A program made the position numbers and the translations under genes. From Pseudomonas migulae (lineage in GTDB: Bacteria; Pseudomonadota; Gammaproteobacteria; Pseudomonadales; Pseudomonadaceae): DNA of 64,000 nt. Location: the NCBI RefSeq assembly GCF_024169315.1, contig NZ_JALJWR010000001.1:3088501-3152500 (forward strand). Direction: 5' to 3'. The notes under the pieces were generated by a model. The model was not told the DNA's origin, did no database searches, and was given only the letters and a program-made list of their open reading frames with translations. Below, in pieces: positions 46,600 through 56,437 of the stretch; the stretch's first letter is position 1; each line of letters begins with the position of its first letter.

Positions 46600-47745
46600 T
46601 CAAACTTGCGCGATCCACTTACGATGGGTATGGATCGACATCAAAACCCCAAACGCTGACAGTAGCGTTACCAGCGAAGTTCCTCCGTAGCTAATGAACG
46701 GCAACGGCACCCCCACAACCGGCAACAGGCCACTGACCATACCGATGTTGACGAAAACGTAAACAAAAAACGTCATGGTCAGGGCGCCCGCGAGCAATTT
46801 GCCGAACAATGTCTGGGCCTGGGCGGTGATCACCAGCCCGCGGCCGATCAATAGCAGGTAAATCAGCAGCAGCGCGCAGATGCCGACCAGGCCGAACTCC
46901 TCGCCCATGACCGCAATAATGAAGTCGGTGTGGCTTTCCGGGAGGAAGTCCAGGTGCGACTGGGTGCCCAGCAGCCAGCCTTTGCCGAATACGCCGCCGG
47001 AGCCGATGGCCGCTTTCGACTGGATGATGTTCCAGCCCGTGCCCAGCGGATCGCTTTCCGGATCGAGGAACGTCAGGATTCGCTGTTTCTGGTAGTCGTG
47101 CATGATGAAGAACCACATCGCCACGGCCACCGGCACGGCCGCGGCCAGCACGCTGACGATCCAGCGCCAGCGCAGGCCACCCATGAACAGCACAAACGCA
47201 CCGCCCGCGAGAATCAGCAACGAAGTGCCGAGGTCGGGCTGGCGCACGATCAGAATGAACGGCAGACCAATCAGAAACAGACTGACGCCCACATGCTTGA
47301 GCTGCGGCGGCAAGGTGCGTTTGGACAAGTACCAGGCGATGGTCGCCGGCATCAGGATCTTCATGAACTCCGAAGGCTGGAAGCGGATCACCCCCGGAAT
47401 GTTGATCCAGCGCGTGGCGCCCATGGCGTTGTGACCCATGACGTCCACCACCACCAGCAACAGCACGCCGAGCACATAACCGACCGGCACCCAACGGGCC
47501 ATGAAACGCGGCTCGAACTGGGCGATGACGATCATCGACACCAGGCCGATGCCGAACGACGTGGCTTGCTTGGCCAGCAGATCCCAGCTCTTGCCGCTGG
47601 CCGAATACAGCACGAACAGACTGCCGGCGGCGAGGGTCAGCAGCAGGATCAGCAACGGGCCGTCGATGTGCATGCGTTGCAACAGCGTCGCACGACGACG
47701 CATCACATCTTCGCTGGAGAGGATGCGATCGAAATTACTCTTCAC
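46600..47745 (-). CDS. rodA: Peptidoglycan glycosyltransferase RodA (MrdB)
   Basis: The protein has 381 residues from a GTG preceded by GGAGG at 9 bases. It belongs to the SEDS family with about ten transmembrane segments and polymerises glycan strands for lateral wall growth together with PBP2. The conserved SEDS stretches GATRWINIPG and VPLPFISYGGTS are present. It overlaps mrdA by 11 bases, so the polymerase and transpeptidase are translationally coupled. Confidence 0.96.
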   Translation of the reverse strand: MKSNFDRILSSEDVMRRRATLLQRMHIDGPLLILLLTLAAGSLFVLYSASGKSWDLLAKQATSFGIGLVSMIVIAQFEPRFMARWVPVGYVLGVLLLVVVDVMGHNAMGATRWINIPGVIRFQPSEFMKILMPATIAWYLSKRTLPPQLKHVGVSLFLIGLPFILIVRQPDLGTSLLILAGGAFVLFMGGLRWRWIVSVLAAAVPVAVAMWFFIMHDYQKQRILTFLDPESDPLGTGWNIIQSKAAIGSGGVFGKGWLLGTQSHLDFLPESHTDFIIAVMGEEFGLVGICALLLIYLLLIGRGLVITAQAQTLFGKLLAGALTMTFFVYVFVNIGMVSGLLPVVGVPLPFISYGGTSLVTLLSAFGVLMSIHTHRKWIAQV

Positions 47746-49630
47746 GGGCCGTAGCCTCCGCACTGATAGGGCTGGCGTATTCGGCTTTCAGTCGACCTTC
47801 CTGGTCCAGGAGCCAGGCGTCCATGACCTGACGCACCACCGGCGCGGCGACGCCGGAACCGGACTCGCCGTTCTCGACCATCACCGACACCACGATTTGC
47901 GGGTTGTCGGCCGGCGCGAAGCCGACGAACAAGGCGTGGTCGCGGTGGCGTTCCTGAACCTTGGAGCGGTCGTACTTCTCACCCTGCTTGATCGCGACCA
48001 CCTGGGCCGTACCACTTTTGCCGGCGATCCGGTATTGCGCGCCGATCGAAGCCTTGCGCGCCGTACCCCGAGCGCCGTGCATCACTTGCTGCATGCCGTG
48101 GTTGACCCGGGTCCAGTCGGACGGGTCGCGCAGGATGATGTCCGGCATCGGATTGTCATCTTTCGGCCGCTCGCCTTCGACGGTCTTCGCCAGGTGCGGA
48201 CGGTTCCATACACCCTTGTTGGCCACCAGCGCCGTGGCCTGGGCCAGTTGCAGCGGCGTGGATTGCATGTAGCCCTGGCCGATCCCGAGAATCAGCGTTT
48301 CGCCCGGGAACCAGGCCTGACGACGGGTCGCGCGCTTCCACTCCCGGGACGGCATCAGCCCCGGCGACTCTTCGAACATGTCCAGGGAGACCTTTTGGCC
48401 AATCCCGAACTTGCCCATGTAGGCCGACAAGCGATCGATCCCCAGCTTGTGCGCCAGGTCATAGAAGTAGGTGTCGTTGGACCGCATGATCGCCGTGTCC
48501 AGGTCGACGTAGCCGTCACCGGTACGGTTCCAGTTACGGTACTTGTGATCGTAGTTGGGCAGCTGGTAGTAACCGGGGTCGAAGACCCGGGTCGACGCAG
48601 TGACCACGCCCGAATCCAGACCAGCAATCGCCACCGCCGGCTTGATGGTCGAACCCGGCGGGTACAGACCACGCAGCACGCGGTTGAACAGCGGCCGGTC
48701 GATGGAGTCGCGCAATTCGGAATAGGCTTTGAAACTGATGCCGGTGACGAACAGGTTGGGGTCGAAACTCGGCTGACTGACCATTGCCAGTACTTCGCCG
48801 GTTTTCGGGTCCAGCGCCACCACCGCGCCACGGCGTCCGCCGAGCGCTGCTTCGGCGGCTTCCTGCAATTTGATGTCCAGGCTCAGGACGATGTCCTTGC
48901 CAGGAATCGGATCGGTACGCTTGAGTACACGCAATACGCGGCCCCGAGCGTTGGTCTCGACTTCTTCGTAACCCACTTGGCCGTGCAGCTCGGGCTCGTA
49001 GAAACGCTCGATGCCGGTCTTGCCGATGTGGTGGGTGCCGCTGTAATTGACCGGATCGAGAGACTTCAGCTCTTTCTCGTTGATCCGCCCCATGTAACCC
49101 ACCGAGTGCGCAAAGTGCGCGCCCTGCGGGTAATGCCGCACCAGTTGCGCGACCACTTCCACGCCCGGCAGACGGAACTGATTCACGGCGATGCGGGCGA
49201 TCTGCTCTTCGGTCAGCTCGAACAGAATCGGCACCGGCTCGAATGGCCGACGCCCCTGGCGCATGCGTTTCTCGAAGATCACCCGATCCTCGGGCGTCAG
49301 CTCCAGCACTTCGACGATCACATCGAGCACTTGCTGCCAGTCGCCGGAACGCTCGCGGGTCATGCTCAGGCTGAAGCTCGGCCGGTTGTCGGCCACCACC
49401 ACGCCATTACGGTCGAAGATCAGTCCGCGCGTTGGCGGAATCGGCTGCACATGGACGCGGTTGTTTTCCGACAGGGTCGAGTGGTACTCGTACTGGATCA
49501 CCTGGAGGAAATACAGGCGCGCGATCAGCACGCCGATCAGCACCACCACCGCTATTGCCCCGAACACGACGCGGCCACGCACCAGACGGGCGTCTTTTTC
49601 GTGGTCCTTGATGCGGATCGGCTGGGACAT
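47735..49630 (-). CDS. mrdA: Penicillin-binding protein 2 (MrdA)
   Basis: The protein has 631 residues. It has an N-terminal membrane anchor (about 19-40), a PBP dimerisation domain and a transpeptidase domain with STIK (near 330), SND (near 386) and KSGT (near 545). It crosslinks peptidoglycan in the elongasome and sets rod shape. It lies 9 bases after rlmH and overlaps rodA. Confidence 0.97.
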   Translation of the reverse strand: MSQPIRIKDHEKDARLVRGRVVFGAIAVVVLIGVLIARLYFLQVIQYEYHSTLSENNRVHVQPIPPTRGLIFDRNGVVVADNRPSFSLSMTRERSGDWQQVLDVIVEVLELTPEDRVIFEKRMRQGRRPFEPVPILFELTEEQIARIAVNQFRLPGVEVVAQLVRHYPQGAHFAHSVGYMGRINEKELKSLDPVNYSGTHHIGKTGIERFYEPELHGQVGYEEVETNARGRVLRVLKRTDPIPGKDIVLSLDIKLQEAAEAALGGRRGAVVALDPKTGEVLAMVSQPSFDPNLFVTGISFKAYSELRDSIDRPLFNRVLRGLYPPGSTIKPAVAIAGLDSGVVTASTRVFDPGYYQLPNYDHKYRNWNRTGDGYVDLDTAIMRSNDTYFYDLAHKLGIDRLSAYMGKFGIGQKVSLDMFEESPGLMPSREWKRATRRQAWFPGETLILGIGQGYMQSTPLQLAQATALVANKGVWNRPHLAKTVEGERPKDDNPMPDIILRDPSDWTRVNHGMQQVMHGARGTARKASIGAQYRIAGKSGTAQVVAIKQGEKYDRSKVQERHRDHALFVGFAPADNPQIVVSVMVENGESGSGVAAPVVRQVMDAWLLDQEGRLKAEYASPISAEATAREE

Positions 49631-49639
49631 GAGGCAGAA

Positions 49640-50107
49640 CTACTTGTGGTATGGGTGGCCGGACAGAACTGTCCAGGCACGGTACAGCTGTTCGCCGATC
49701 AGAATCCGCACCAGCGGGTGCGGCAACGTCAACGGCGACAACGACCAGCGCTGATCGGCCCGCGCACAGACTTCCGGCGCCAGCCCTTCGGGGCCGCCGA
49801 CCATGAAATTCACCGTGCGCGAGTCAAGCCGCCAGCGATCGAGTTCGACCGCCAGCTGCTCGGTGCTCCAGGGCTTGCCGTGGACTTCGAGGGTCACAAC
49901 GCGCTCGTTCGGCCCGACCTTGGCCAGCATGGCTTCGCCTTCCTGACGGATGAAGCGTGCCACGTCGGCGTTCTTGCCACGGGTATTGAGCGGTATTTCC
50001 ACCAGTTCCAGCGCCAGCTCGGACGGAAGACGCTTGGCATATTCATGCCAGCCTTCTTCCACCCATTTGGGCATGCGTGAACCGACGGCGATCAGTCGCA
50101 GTCGCAC
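49640..50107 (-). CDS. rlmH: 23S rRNA (pseudouridine1915-N3)-methyltransferase RlmH
   Basis: The protein has 155 residues of the SPOUT fold. It methylates pseudouridine 1915 in helix 69 of assembled 70S ribosomes. The SAM knot motifs MVGGPEGL and SLSPLTLPH and the C-terminal [17 protein letters not shown] are characteristic. It sits between rsfS and mrdA with 9-base gaps. Confidence 0.97.
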   Translation of the reverse strand: MRLRLIAVGSRMPKWVEEGWHEYAKRLPSELALELVEIPLNTRGKNADVARFIRQEGEAMLAKVGPNERVVTLEVHGKPWSTEQLAVELDRWRLDSRTVNFMVGGPEGLAPEVCARADQRWSLSPLTLPHPLVRILIGEQLYRAWTVLSGHPYHK

Positions 50108-50116
50108 AGCGGTCCC

Positions 50117-50611
50117 TTACTGCTGGTCTTTGTTGAGCTTGGTGAAGTGCTCATGGGTGTTTTCCGGACTGTGGTGCGCAGCGCTGGCCGAACGGCTCTG
50201 CTCTGCACCGGCCCACAGGCGTTCCAGGTCATAGAACTGGCGAGCCGAGGCAGTCATCATGTGCACGATGACGTCGTCCATATCCAGCAACACCCAGTCG
50301 CTGTCGCCCTTGCCTTCTTCACCCAGTGGCTTGACGCCTTGGGCTTTGACGGCTTCACGGACCTTGTCCAGCATCGCGCCGATCTGGCGGTTGGACGTAC
50401 CGGTAGCGATGATCATGAAGTCAGTGATGCTCTGCTTTTCACGAACGTCGATCACCTGGATGTCCTGGGCCTTGACGTCTTCCAGGGCCGCTACGGCAAC
50501 CTTCACCAGTTCTTCGCCGCGCAGCTCAGGGCCGGTTGGTGCTTCCACTGGCAGCGGGGCGCTCTTGAATGTGCCTTTGCGCTTTACTTTAGCTACGTCT
50601 TTGTCAGTCAT
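50117..50611 (-). CDS. rsfS: Ribosome silencing factor RsfS
   Basis: The protein has 164 residues. RsfS binds ribosomal protein uL14 and blocks subunit joining when nutrients are scarce. The core runs from about residue 35 to 140 (IQVIDVREKQSITDFMIIAT, WVLLDMDDVIVHMM, YDLERLW). A 24-residue N-terminal and a 25-residue hydrophilic C-terminal extension exceed the E. coli protein (105 aa). It lies 73 bases downstream of nadD. Confidence 0.95.
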   Translation of the reverse strand: MTDKDVAKVKRKGTFKSAPLPVEAPTGPELRGEELVKVAVAALEDVKAQDIQVIDVREKQSITDFMIIATGTSNRQIGAMLDKVREAVKAQGVKPLGEEGKGDSDWVLLDMDDVIVHMMTASARQFYDLERLWAGAEQSRSASAAHHSPENTHEHFTKLNKDQQ

Positions 50612-50684
50612 ATAAAACTCGTTTTGCTCATGTGTTCGGGTGGTTCAATACACGTTGAAATCACGTGCCTTGAAGCACTCCCAT

Positions 50685-51374
50685 TCAGTTCGGCGCACGG
50701 TAGAGTCCGTGCGCATCGATGTAGGCCAGGACCGCGTCGGGCACCAGGAAACGTACCGACTTACCGCTGGCCAGCAGTTGACGGATCTGGGTGGCGGATA
50801 CCGCGAGCGGCGTCTGCCAGACGAATGCAATCTGTCCGCTCGGCCCTTTGAGGGCCAGCGGGTCGCTCACCGAGCGCGCTGCCAGCAGGTTGCGCAAGGC
50901 ATCCGGCGGTTCGCTGTCGGCATCCGGGCGTTGCAGCACCAGGATGTGGCAATGCTGGAGCAACTCTTCCCAGCGGTGCCAAGTGGGCAGGCCGCAAAAT
51001 GCGTCCCAGCCCAAAAGTAGAAAAACCTGGTCTTCAGCGGCCAGTTCGGCACGCATCAGTTCCAGGGTATCGATGGTGTAGGACGGTTTGTCCCGCTGCA
51101 ATTCACGGGCGTCCACCACCAACGGCGCCACACCGGCCACCGCGCACTCGACCATCGCCAGACGGTCCTTCGCCGATACCTGCGGCGTGCCACGATGCGG
51201 CGGCCTGGCACTGGGCGTCAGTCGCAACTCATCGAGCGCCAGCGATTCGGCGACTTCCAGCGCACCGCGCAAATGGCCGATGTGCACCGGGTCGAACGTC
51301 CCGCCCAGCATGCCGATACGTCGAGGCGCAGGTTCGCTGGTGGTTACCGGGGCCGACGGTTTGAGGTCGCCCAA
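50685..51374 (-). CDS. nadD: Nicotinate-nucleotide adenylyltransferase NadD
   Basis: The protein has 229 residues if started at the TTG located one base beyond the proA stop; starts further upstream lie inside proA. It adenylates nicotinate mononucleotide in NAD synthesis. [16 protein letters not shown] (class nucleotidyltransferase HxGH) and the C-terminal [10 protein letters not shown] motif are clear. The first 18 or so residues ([16 protein letters not shown]) precede the conserved domain, so the exact start is uncertain. Confidence 0.93.
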   Translation of the reverse strand: MGDLKPSAPVTTSEPAPRRIGMLGGTFDPVHIGHLRGALEVAESLALDELRLTPSARPPHRGTPQVSAKDRLAMVECAVAGVAPLVVDARELQRDKPSYTIDTLELMRAELAAEDQVFLLLGWDAFCGLPTWHRWEELLQHCHILVLQRPDADSEPPDALRNLLAARSVSDPLALKGPSGQIAFVWQTPLAVSATQIRQLLASGKSVRFLVPDAVLAYIDAHGLYRAPN

Positions 51375-51375
51375 G

Positions 51376-52647
51376 TCAGACCGACGCCTGGCCGCGCAAC
51401 TGGCCATCACCGACCACGATGTACTTCTCGCAGGTCAGGCCTTCGAGACCCACCGGGCCACGGGCGTGCAGCTTATCAGTAGAAATGCCAATCTCGGCAC
51501 CCAATCCGTATTCGAAGCCATCAGCGAAGCAGGTCGGCGTATTGATCATCACGGATGACGAATCGACTTCAGCCACGAAACGCCGGGTGTCGCCCTGGTG
51601 TTCGCTGACAATCGAATCGGTGTGATGGGAGCCGTACTGGTTAATGTGCTCGATGGCCTGGTCCAGCCCGTCGACCACACGGATCGAGAGGATCGGCGCC
51701 AGGTATTCGGTATTCCAGTCTTCTTCAGTCGCTGCAACGGCATCGATGATCGCCCGGGTGCGTTCGCAACCACGCAGCTCAACGCCTTTTTCGCGGAACT
51801 GTGCAGCCATCGACGGCAGGAAATCTTTGGCAACGGTTTGATCCACCAGCAGCGTTTCCATCGCACCGCAGATGCCATAACGGTAAGTCTTGGCGTTGAA
51901 GGCGATGCGCTGGGCTTTCGGCAGATCGGCGTGGGCACTGACGTAAACGTGGCAGATGCCGTCCAGATGCTTGATGACCGGAACGCGTGCGTCACGGCTG
52001 ACACGTTCGATCAGGCCACGGCCGCCACGGGGCACGATGACGTCGACGTATTCAGGCATGGTGATCAGCGCGCCCACAGCGGCACGGTCGGTGGTTTCGA
52101 CCACTTGAACCACGGCGGCCGGCAAATCGGCCTCGGCCAGCCCTTGCTGGATGCAGGCCGCGATGGCGCGGTTGGAATTGATCGCTTCGGAACCGCCACG
52201 CAGGATGGTCGCATTGCCCGACTTCAGGCACAGGCTGGCGGCATCGATGGTCACGTTGGGCCGGGATTCGTAAATGATCCCGATCACGCCCAGCGGCACG
52301 CGCATCTTGCCGACCTGAATACCCGACGGACGGAAACTCATGTCGCGAATGGCGCCGACCGGGTCCGGCAACGCGGCAACCTGACGCAAACCGACGATCA
52401 TGCCGTCGATGCGTTCCGGGGTCAGCGCCAGGCGTTCCAGCAATGCCGGTTCAAGACCATTGGCGCGACCCGCGGCCAGATCCAGCTCATTGGCTGCCGT
52501 CAGCTCGGCACGCGAGGCGTCCAGCGCATTGGCGGCCGCCTGCAAGGCGCGGTTTTTCTGCGCGGTGCTGGCACGGCCGATGATGCGCGACGCTGCGCGG
52601 GCAGCGCGACCCAGGCGGGTCATGTAATCGAGAACGGACTCAGTCAT
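51376..52647 (-). CDS. proA: Gamma-glutamyl phosphate reductase ProA
   Basis: The protein has 423 residues. It reduces gamma-glutamyl phosphate to glutamate semialdehyde in proline synthesis. Key stretches are [17 protein letters not shown] near 120, [10 protein letters not shown] near 208 and the catalytic cysteine in [15 protein letters not shown] near 257. It leads the minus-strand run proA-nadD-rsfS-rlmH and is divergent from the 3-methyladenine glycosylase gene across 189 bases. Confidence 0.97.
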   Translation of the reverse strand: MTESVLDYMTRLGRAARAASRIIGRASTAQKNRALQAAANALDASRAELTAANELDLAAGRANGLEPALLERLALTPERIDGMIVGLRQVAALPDPVGAIRDMSFRPSGIQVGKMRVPLGVIGIIYESRPNVTIDAASLCLKSGNATILRGGSEAINSNRAIAACIQQGLAEADLPAAVVQVVETTDRAAVGALITMPEYVDVIVPRGGRGLIERVSRDARVPVIKHLDGICHVYVSAHADLPKAQRIAFNAKTYRYGICGAMETLLVDQTVAKDFLPSMAAQFREKGVELRGCERTRAIIDAVAATEEDWNTEYLAPILSIRVVDGLDQAIEHINQYGSHHTDSIVSEHQGDTRRFVAEVDSSSVMINTPTCFADGFEYGLGAEIGISTDKLHARGPVGLEGLTCEKYIVVGDGQLRGQASV

Positions 52648-52836
52648 GGTCTGGCGTGGTCTTTTCTAAGGTCTTGGTAAAGAGTAAAGCGGCAGATTAT
52701 AGCTGTCGCGTCCACCGACTAACAGCGGTGACGGGCGGATGGTCGAAATGGAGGGCAATTTGCCGACGTTCAGCCGTGATTAAGCTGCAAATTGTTATCA
52801 TCACGACTCAATCAGCCCTGATAAACGCCGTTCATC

Positions 52837-53535
52837 ATGTCCAACCTGACTGTTCGAGCGTCCGCCGCGAGCCTGCCCAAGGGCCTTCCGGACGCGTTTT
52901 TCGACCGCGACGCCCAAGTTCTGGCCCGGGATCTACTGGGCAAAGTCATCCGCCATCGGGTCGGCGACCTCTGGCTCAGCGCCCGGATCATCGAAACCGA
53001 AGCCTACTACTGCGCAGAAAAAGGCAGCCACGCCTCCCTCGGCTATACAGAAAAGCGTAAGGCTTTGTTTCTGGATGGCGGCCACATCTATATGTATTAC
53101 GCCCGGGGCGGTGATTCCCTGAATTTCAGCGCTCAGGGCCCGGGCAATGCGGTGTTGATCAAATCCGCTTATCCGTGGGTCGATGAGTTGAGCGGGCCGG
53201 CCAGCCTGGCGCAGATGCTGTTGAACAATCCTGACGCCCAGGGCCGCCCTCGCCCTTCGCAAAAACTGTGCGCCGGGCAAACGCTGCTGTGCAAGGCGCT
53301 GGGTTTGAAGGTGCCGGTCTGGGACGCCAAGCGCTTCGACCATGAAGTGCTGCTGGTGGAAGATGTCGGCCCGGCGCCTGGCCATATCATTCAAACCACG
53401 CGCCTGGGCATTCCCCATGGGCGTGACGAACACTTGATGTACCGCTTCATCGACGCGGCTTACGCGCCGTATTGCACGCGGAACCCGCTGCGACGGGGGC
53501 AGGTCGAAGGTCGCGATTATTTTTTGCTGACATGA
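52837..53535 (+). CDS. DNA-3-methyladenine glycosylase (AAG/MPG family)
   Basis: The protein has 232 residues. It belongs to the AAG fold found in mammals and some bacteria, which excises alkylated purines such as 3-methyladenine and hypoxanthine. The catalytic glutamate is in RIIETEAYYCAEKGSHAS near residue 53, and HIYMYYARGGDSLNF is the conserved pocket region near 87. It stands alone; a paired repeat follows. Confidence 0.94.
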   Translation: MSNLTVRASAASLPKGLPDAFFDRDAQVLARDLLGKVIRHRVGDLWLSARIIETEAYYCAEKGSHASLGYTEKRKALFLDGGHIYMYYARGGDSLNFSAQGPGNAVLIKSAYPWVDELSGPASLAQMLLNNPDAQGRPRPSQKLCAGQTLLCKALGLKVPVWDAKRFDHEVLLVEDVGPAPGHIIQTTRLGIPHGRDEHLMYRFIDAAYAPYCTRNPLRRGQVEGRDYFLLT

Positions 53536-53565
53536 ACAATCTAAAGAATTTGAAGCATCCACAAT

Positions 53566-53735
53566 CCCTGTGGGAGCGGGCTTGTGTGGTGAGGGGATTT
53601 ATCCCCGTTGGGTCGCGAAGCGGCCCTGAAATCTGAAATCACGGTGTATCAGAAAAAGCCGTATTTGCCTGATTTACGACTGCTTCGCAGCCGAACGGGG
53701 TTAAATCCCCTCGCCACACAGGCTCGCCCACAGGT
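53566..53735. repeat. GTGGCGAGGGG-family repeat nested inside a GGGAGCGGG-family repeat
   Basis: The element begins with CCCTGTGGGAGCGGGCTTG (family seen at 2101) and switches at 53585 to TGTGGTGAGGGGATTTATCC. It ends GGTTAAATCCCCTCGCCACA followed by GGCTCGCCCACAGG, a decayed right arm of the first family. The inner unit therefore looks inserted into the outer one. The inner spacer carries the usual GCGAAGCGGCC / GACTGCTTCGCAGCC pair. Confidence 0.75.
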
Positions 53736-53802
53736 TTCGGTGGTGTTTTGGAAGGTTTGTTCGCCCTGAAGGCGATTATAGAAATTCAATGGAGTTGTTT
53801 TT

Positions 53803-55119
53803 ATGGGCCCATGGCTCGATAGCGTGACCGGATGGCTGGCGGCAAATCCGCAGTGGCTGGCCGCGGCCGTATTCATTGTGGCCTTCGTGGAATGCCTGGC
53901 GATTGCCGGATTGATCGTACCTGGCACGGTGCTGCTGTTTGCTGTCGCGGTGCTGGCGGGCAGTGGTGCGCTGTCATTGAGCGAAACACTGTTGCTGGGG
54001 TTCGTCGCCGGCGTGCTGGGCGACATTGTTTCGTACTTCGTCGGACGACATTTCCATCAGAATATCCGGCGCCTTCCCGGGCTACGCCATCATCCGGAAT
54101 GGATCGCCGGCGCCGAGGCGTACTTCCAGCGCTATGGCATCGCCAGCCTGCTGGTCGGACGCTTCATTGGTCCGCTGCGCCCCATGCTGCCGATGGTTGC
54201 CGGAATGTTCGACATGCCCTTCCCGCGCTTCGCCGCCGTCAGCCTGCTGGCCGCCGCCGGCTGGAGCGTGGCTTATCTGTTGCCCGGCTGGGCCACGGGC
54301 GCGGCGATTCGCTTGCCATTGCCGGAAGGTTTCTGGCCAGAGGCCGGGATCGTCGCCGGCAGCATCGCGCTGATGGTGGGCTTGAGCGTCACCAGCAGTC
54401 TGCGCCGGCATCGCAAAGCGACGATACTGATTGCCAGCATGAGCCTTCTGATCCTGGCCGGCCTGTTTATCGGCTACCCGCACCTGACCGCCCTCGATCA
54501 GGGCGTGATGACCCTGGTGCAGGAACACCGCAGCCCGACGCTCGATGAAGTCGCCGTCACCTTCACGCTGATCGGCGAGTTCCGCAACATGCTGCTGTTC
54601 AGCGCCCTGCTGACCGGCCTGCTGCTGGTGGCCAGGCAATGGCGACAGGCGATTTTCGCGGGCAGCACCCTGCTCGTCACCGCACTCGGCAACACTTTCA
54701 CCAAACAGTTTTTTGCTCGCGTTCGCCCGGAAGTCTTGAGCGATCCGCTGGTGAGCTACAGCATGCCCAGCGGTCACGCGTCCGGTTCCTTCGCGCTGTT
54801 TCTGACGCTCGCCGTTCTGGCCGGTCGCGGACAACCGCCGCGGATGCGCCTGACCTGGTTGCTGCTGGGTTGCCTGCCGGCACTGGCGATTGCGCTGTCA
54901 CGCGTCTATCTGGGCGCGCACTGGCCCACGGATGTACTGGCCGGCGCGATGCTGGCGGCGTGCGTCTGTGCGGCGAGCCTGGGGTTGAGTCAGCGCCGGA
55001 CACCGCTCAACGCCATGCCACCCAGGATCTGGTGGCTGATATTGCCAGCACTGGTGGCGCTGTTCGGGTTCTTTGCGTTGCGACATTTGCCGCATGCGAT
55101 GGTGAGATACGCCTACTGA
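53803..55119 (+). CDS. DedA-PAP2 phosphatase fusion membrane protein
   Basis: The protein has 438 residues in two parts. Residues 1-200 are a DedA/VTT domain, with an ECLAIAGLIVPGT re-entrant segment (30-42) and the VGRFIGPLRPMLP motif (118-130). Residues 205-400 are a PAP2 lipid phosphatase with KQFFARVRP (301-309), PSGH (322-325) and SRVYLGAHWPTD (366-377, His373 and Asp377). DedA proteins flip undecaprenyl phosphate and PAP2 enzymes dephosphorylate its pyrophosphate, so the fusion could act in carrier-lipid recycling. The stop abuts that of the convergent Lon-domain gene (TGA|TCA). Confidence 0.92.
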   Translation: MGPWLDSVTGWLAANPQWLAAAVFIVAFVECLAIAGLIVPGTVLLFAVAVLAGSGALSLSETLLLGFVAGVLGDIVSYFVGRHFHQNIRRLPGLRHHPEWIAGAEAYFQRYGIASLLVGRFIGPLRPMLPMVAGMFDMPFPRFAAVSLLAAAGWSVAYLLPGWATGAAIRLPLPEGFWPEAGIVAGSIALMVGLSVTSSLRRHRKATILIASMSLLILAGLFIGYPHLTALDQGVMTLVQEHRSPTLDEVAVTFTLIGEFRNMLLFSALLTGLLLVARQWRQAIFAGSTLLVTALGNTFTKQFFARVRPEVLSDPLVSYSMPSGHASGSFALFLTLAVLAGRGQPPRMRLTWLLLGCLPALAIALSRVYLGAHWPTDVLAGAMLAACVCAASLGLSQRRTPLNAMPPRIWWLILPALVALFGFFALRHLPHAMVRYAY

Positions 55120-55710
55120 TCAGGCAAACAACTCACCCTGCAATTCATCCAGCAGCGCCTGGATCGCATCCAGTCGCTGCTGCGGATCATCGAGTTGCAG
55201 CAGGTCGATCTTGTCCACTTCGGCGAACGGCAGCAGGTAGGCCAACTGATTGGCCAGCGATTGTTGCCCGGTCGCCTCGGTGCCCATGTTCAAGGCTTCG
55301 ACCATCGGGTGTTCGGCCAGGGCCTTGAGCAATGCAACCAGGTCGGCGTCCTCCTCCTGTAGCGGTTGCTCAGGCTCGTCTTCCAGCCACTCGACCTCGG
55401 CGACGGTCAACTGATCGCGCTGAACCTCGGTGTGCAACACGTGAAAACGCCTTCCGCCCTGCACCCGAATGCCCAGCAAACCGTTGTCCTGCTGCTTGAA
55501 ATCGGTGATCAGCGCTTCACACCCGACCAGCGCATAACCCGCCGGTGCGATGCCGACCTCTTCTCCGTCGAGAATGCACACCACGCCGAAGCCACCGCCC
55601 TGTTTCATGCAGCGGCTGATCATGTCCAGGTAGCGCGCCTCGAAGATCTGCAAGTCGAGGATGCAGCCAGGAAACAGCACCGTGTTCAGCGGGAAAAGCG
55701 GCAAGCTCAT
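55120..55710 (-). CDS. Lon-substrate-binding-domain protein
   Basis: The protein has 196 residues, a stand-alone LON (PUA-like) domain without AAA or protease parts. It starts LPLFPLNTVLFPGCILDLQIFE with FEARYLDMISRC following. Similar free-standing domains are widespread in bacteria, with unknown role. The second ATG was chosen because AAGGAA lies about 7 bases upstream. It directly follows lrgB and probably belongs to that operon. Confidence 0.88.
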   Translation of the reverse strand: MSLPLFPLNTVLFPGCILDLQIFEARYLDMISRCMKQGGGFGVVCILDGEEVGIAPAGYALVGCEALITDFKQQDNGLLGIRVQGGRRFHVLHTEVQRDQLTVAEVEWLEDEPEQPLQEEDADLVALLKALAEHPMVEALNMGTEATGQQSLANQLAYLLPFAEVDKIDLLQLDDPQQRLDAIQALLDELQGELFA

Positions 55711-55720
55711 AGACATTTCC

Positions 55721-56437
55721 TTACACCACCATCGACACCGCCAACGGCAGGAACACCGCCGTGGCCACGCCCATCAGACTCATTGCCAGCGCCGCGAAGG
55801 CGCCGCACTCTTCACTTTCCTGCATGGCCACCGCGGTGCCGACCGCATGGGCGGTCATGCCCAGCGCCATGCCGCGCGCCTCGGGGCTGTGGACGCCGAG
55901 CCGGTTCAGCAGGCTCGGCCCAAAGATCGCGCCGATCACGCCGGTAATCAATACGAACACCGCCGCCAGCGCCGCGACACCACCAATCTGCTCGGCCACC
56001 AGCATGGCAATCGGCGAGGTCACTGACTTCGGTGCCATGGTCATCAGGATCATGTGCTCGGCACCGAACGACCAGCCCAGCAACACGCCCATGCCGGTGG
56101 CAACCACACCGCCTATCACCAGCGTAGTAAATATCGGCCAGAACAACTGCCGGATCCGCCGCAGATTGAGGTAAAGCGGCACGGCCAGCGCGACGGTGGC
56201 CGGGCCGAGCAAAATACTGAGGATCTCGGTGCTTTTGCGGTACTCGGCGTACGTCAGGCCGCAGCCCACCAAAACGCCGATCACCAGCAACATGGAGACC
56301 AGCACCGGTTGCAGAAAGATCCAGCGGGTCTTCTCGAACGCCGCCAGCACCAGCTGATAAGCGCCGAGGGTGATGCCGATGCCGAACAACGGATGATGAA
56401 TCACCGACGTCCAGGCACCTTGCCAATCGAAGGTCAT
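55721..56437 (-). CDS. LrgB/CidB-family membrane protein
   Basis: The protein has 238 residues and about six or seven hydrophobic segments, with the family motif TPKSVTSPIA-like (MAPKSVTSPIAMLVAEQIGG near 140) and GVHSPEARGMALGMTAHAVGTA near 190. LrgB/CidB homologues, with holin-like partners, influence murein hydrolase activity and overflow-metabolite export. The start overlaps the lrgA-like gene by 4 bases (ATGA). Confidence 0.92.
   Translation of the reverse strand: MTFDWQGAWTSVIHHPLFGIGITLGAYQLVLAAFEKTRWIFLQPVLVSMLLVIGVLVGCGLTYAEYRKSTEILSILLGPATVALAVPLYLNLRRIRQLFWPIFTTLVIGGVVATGMGVLLGWSFGAEHMILMTMAPKSVTSPIAMLVAEQIGGVAALAAVFVLITGVIGAIFGPSLLNRLGVHSPEARGMALGMTAHAVGTAVAMQESEECGAFAALAMSLMGVATAVFLPLAVSMVV

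Noticed and set aside
47501..50080. An 859-codon plus-strand open frame opposite rodA, mrdA and rlmH
   Set aside because: It covers several certain minus-strand genes and its His/Arg/Gln-rich translation is typical of antisense GC-rich frames.
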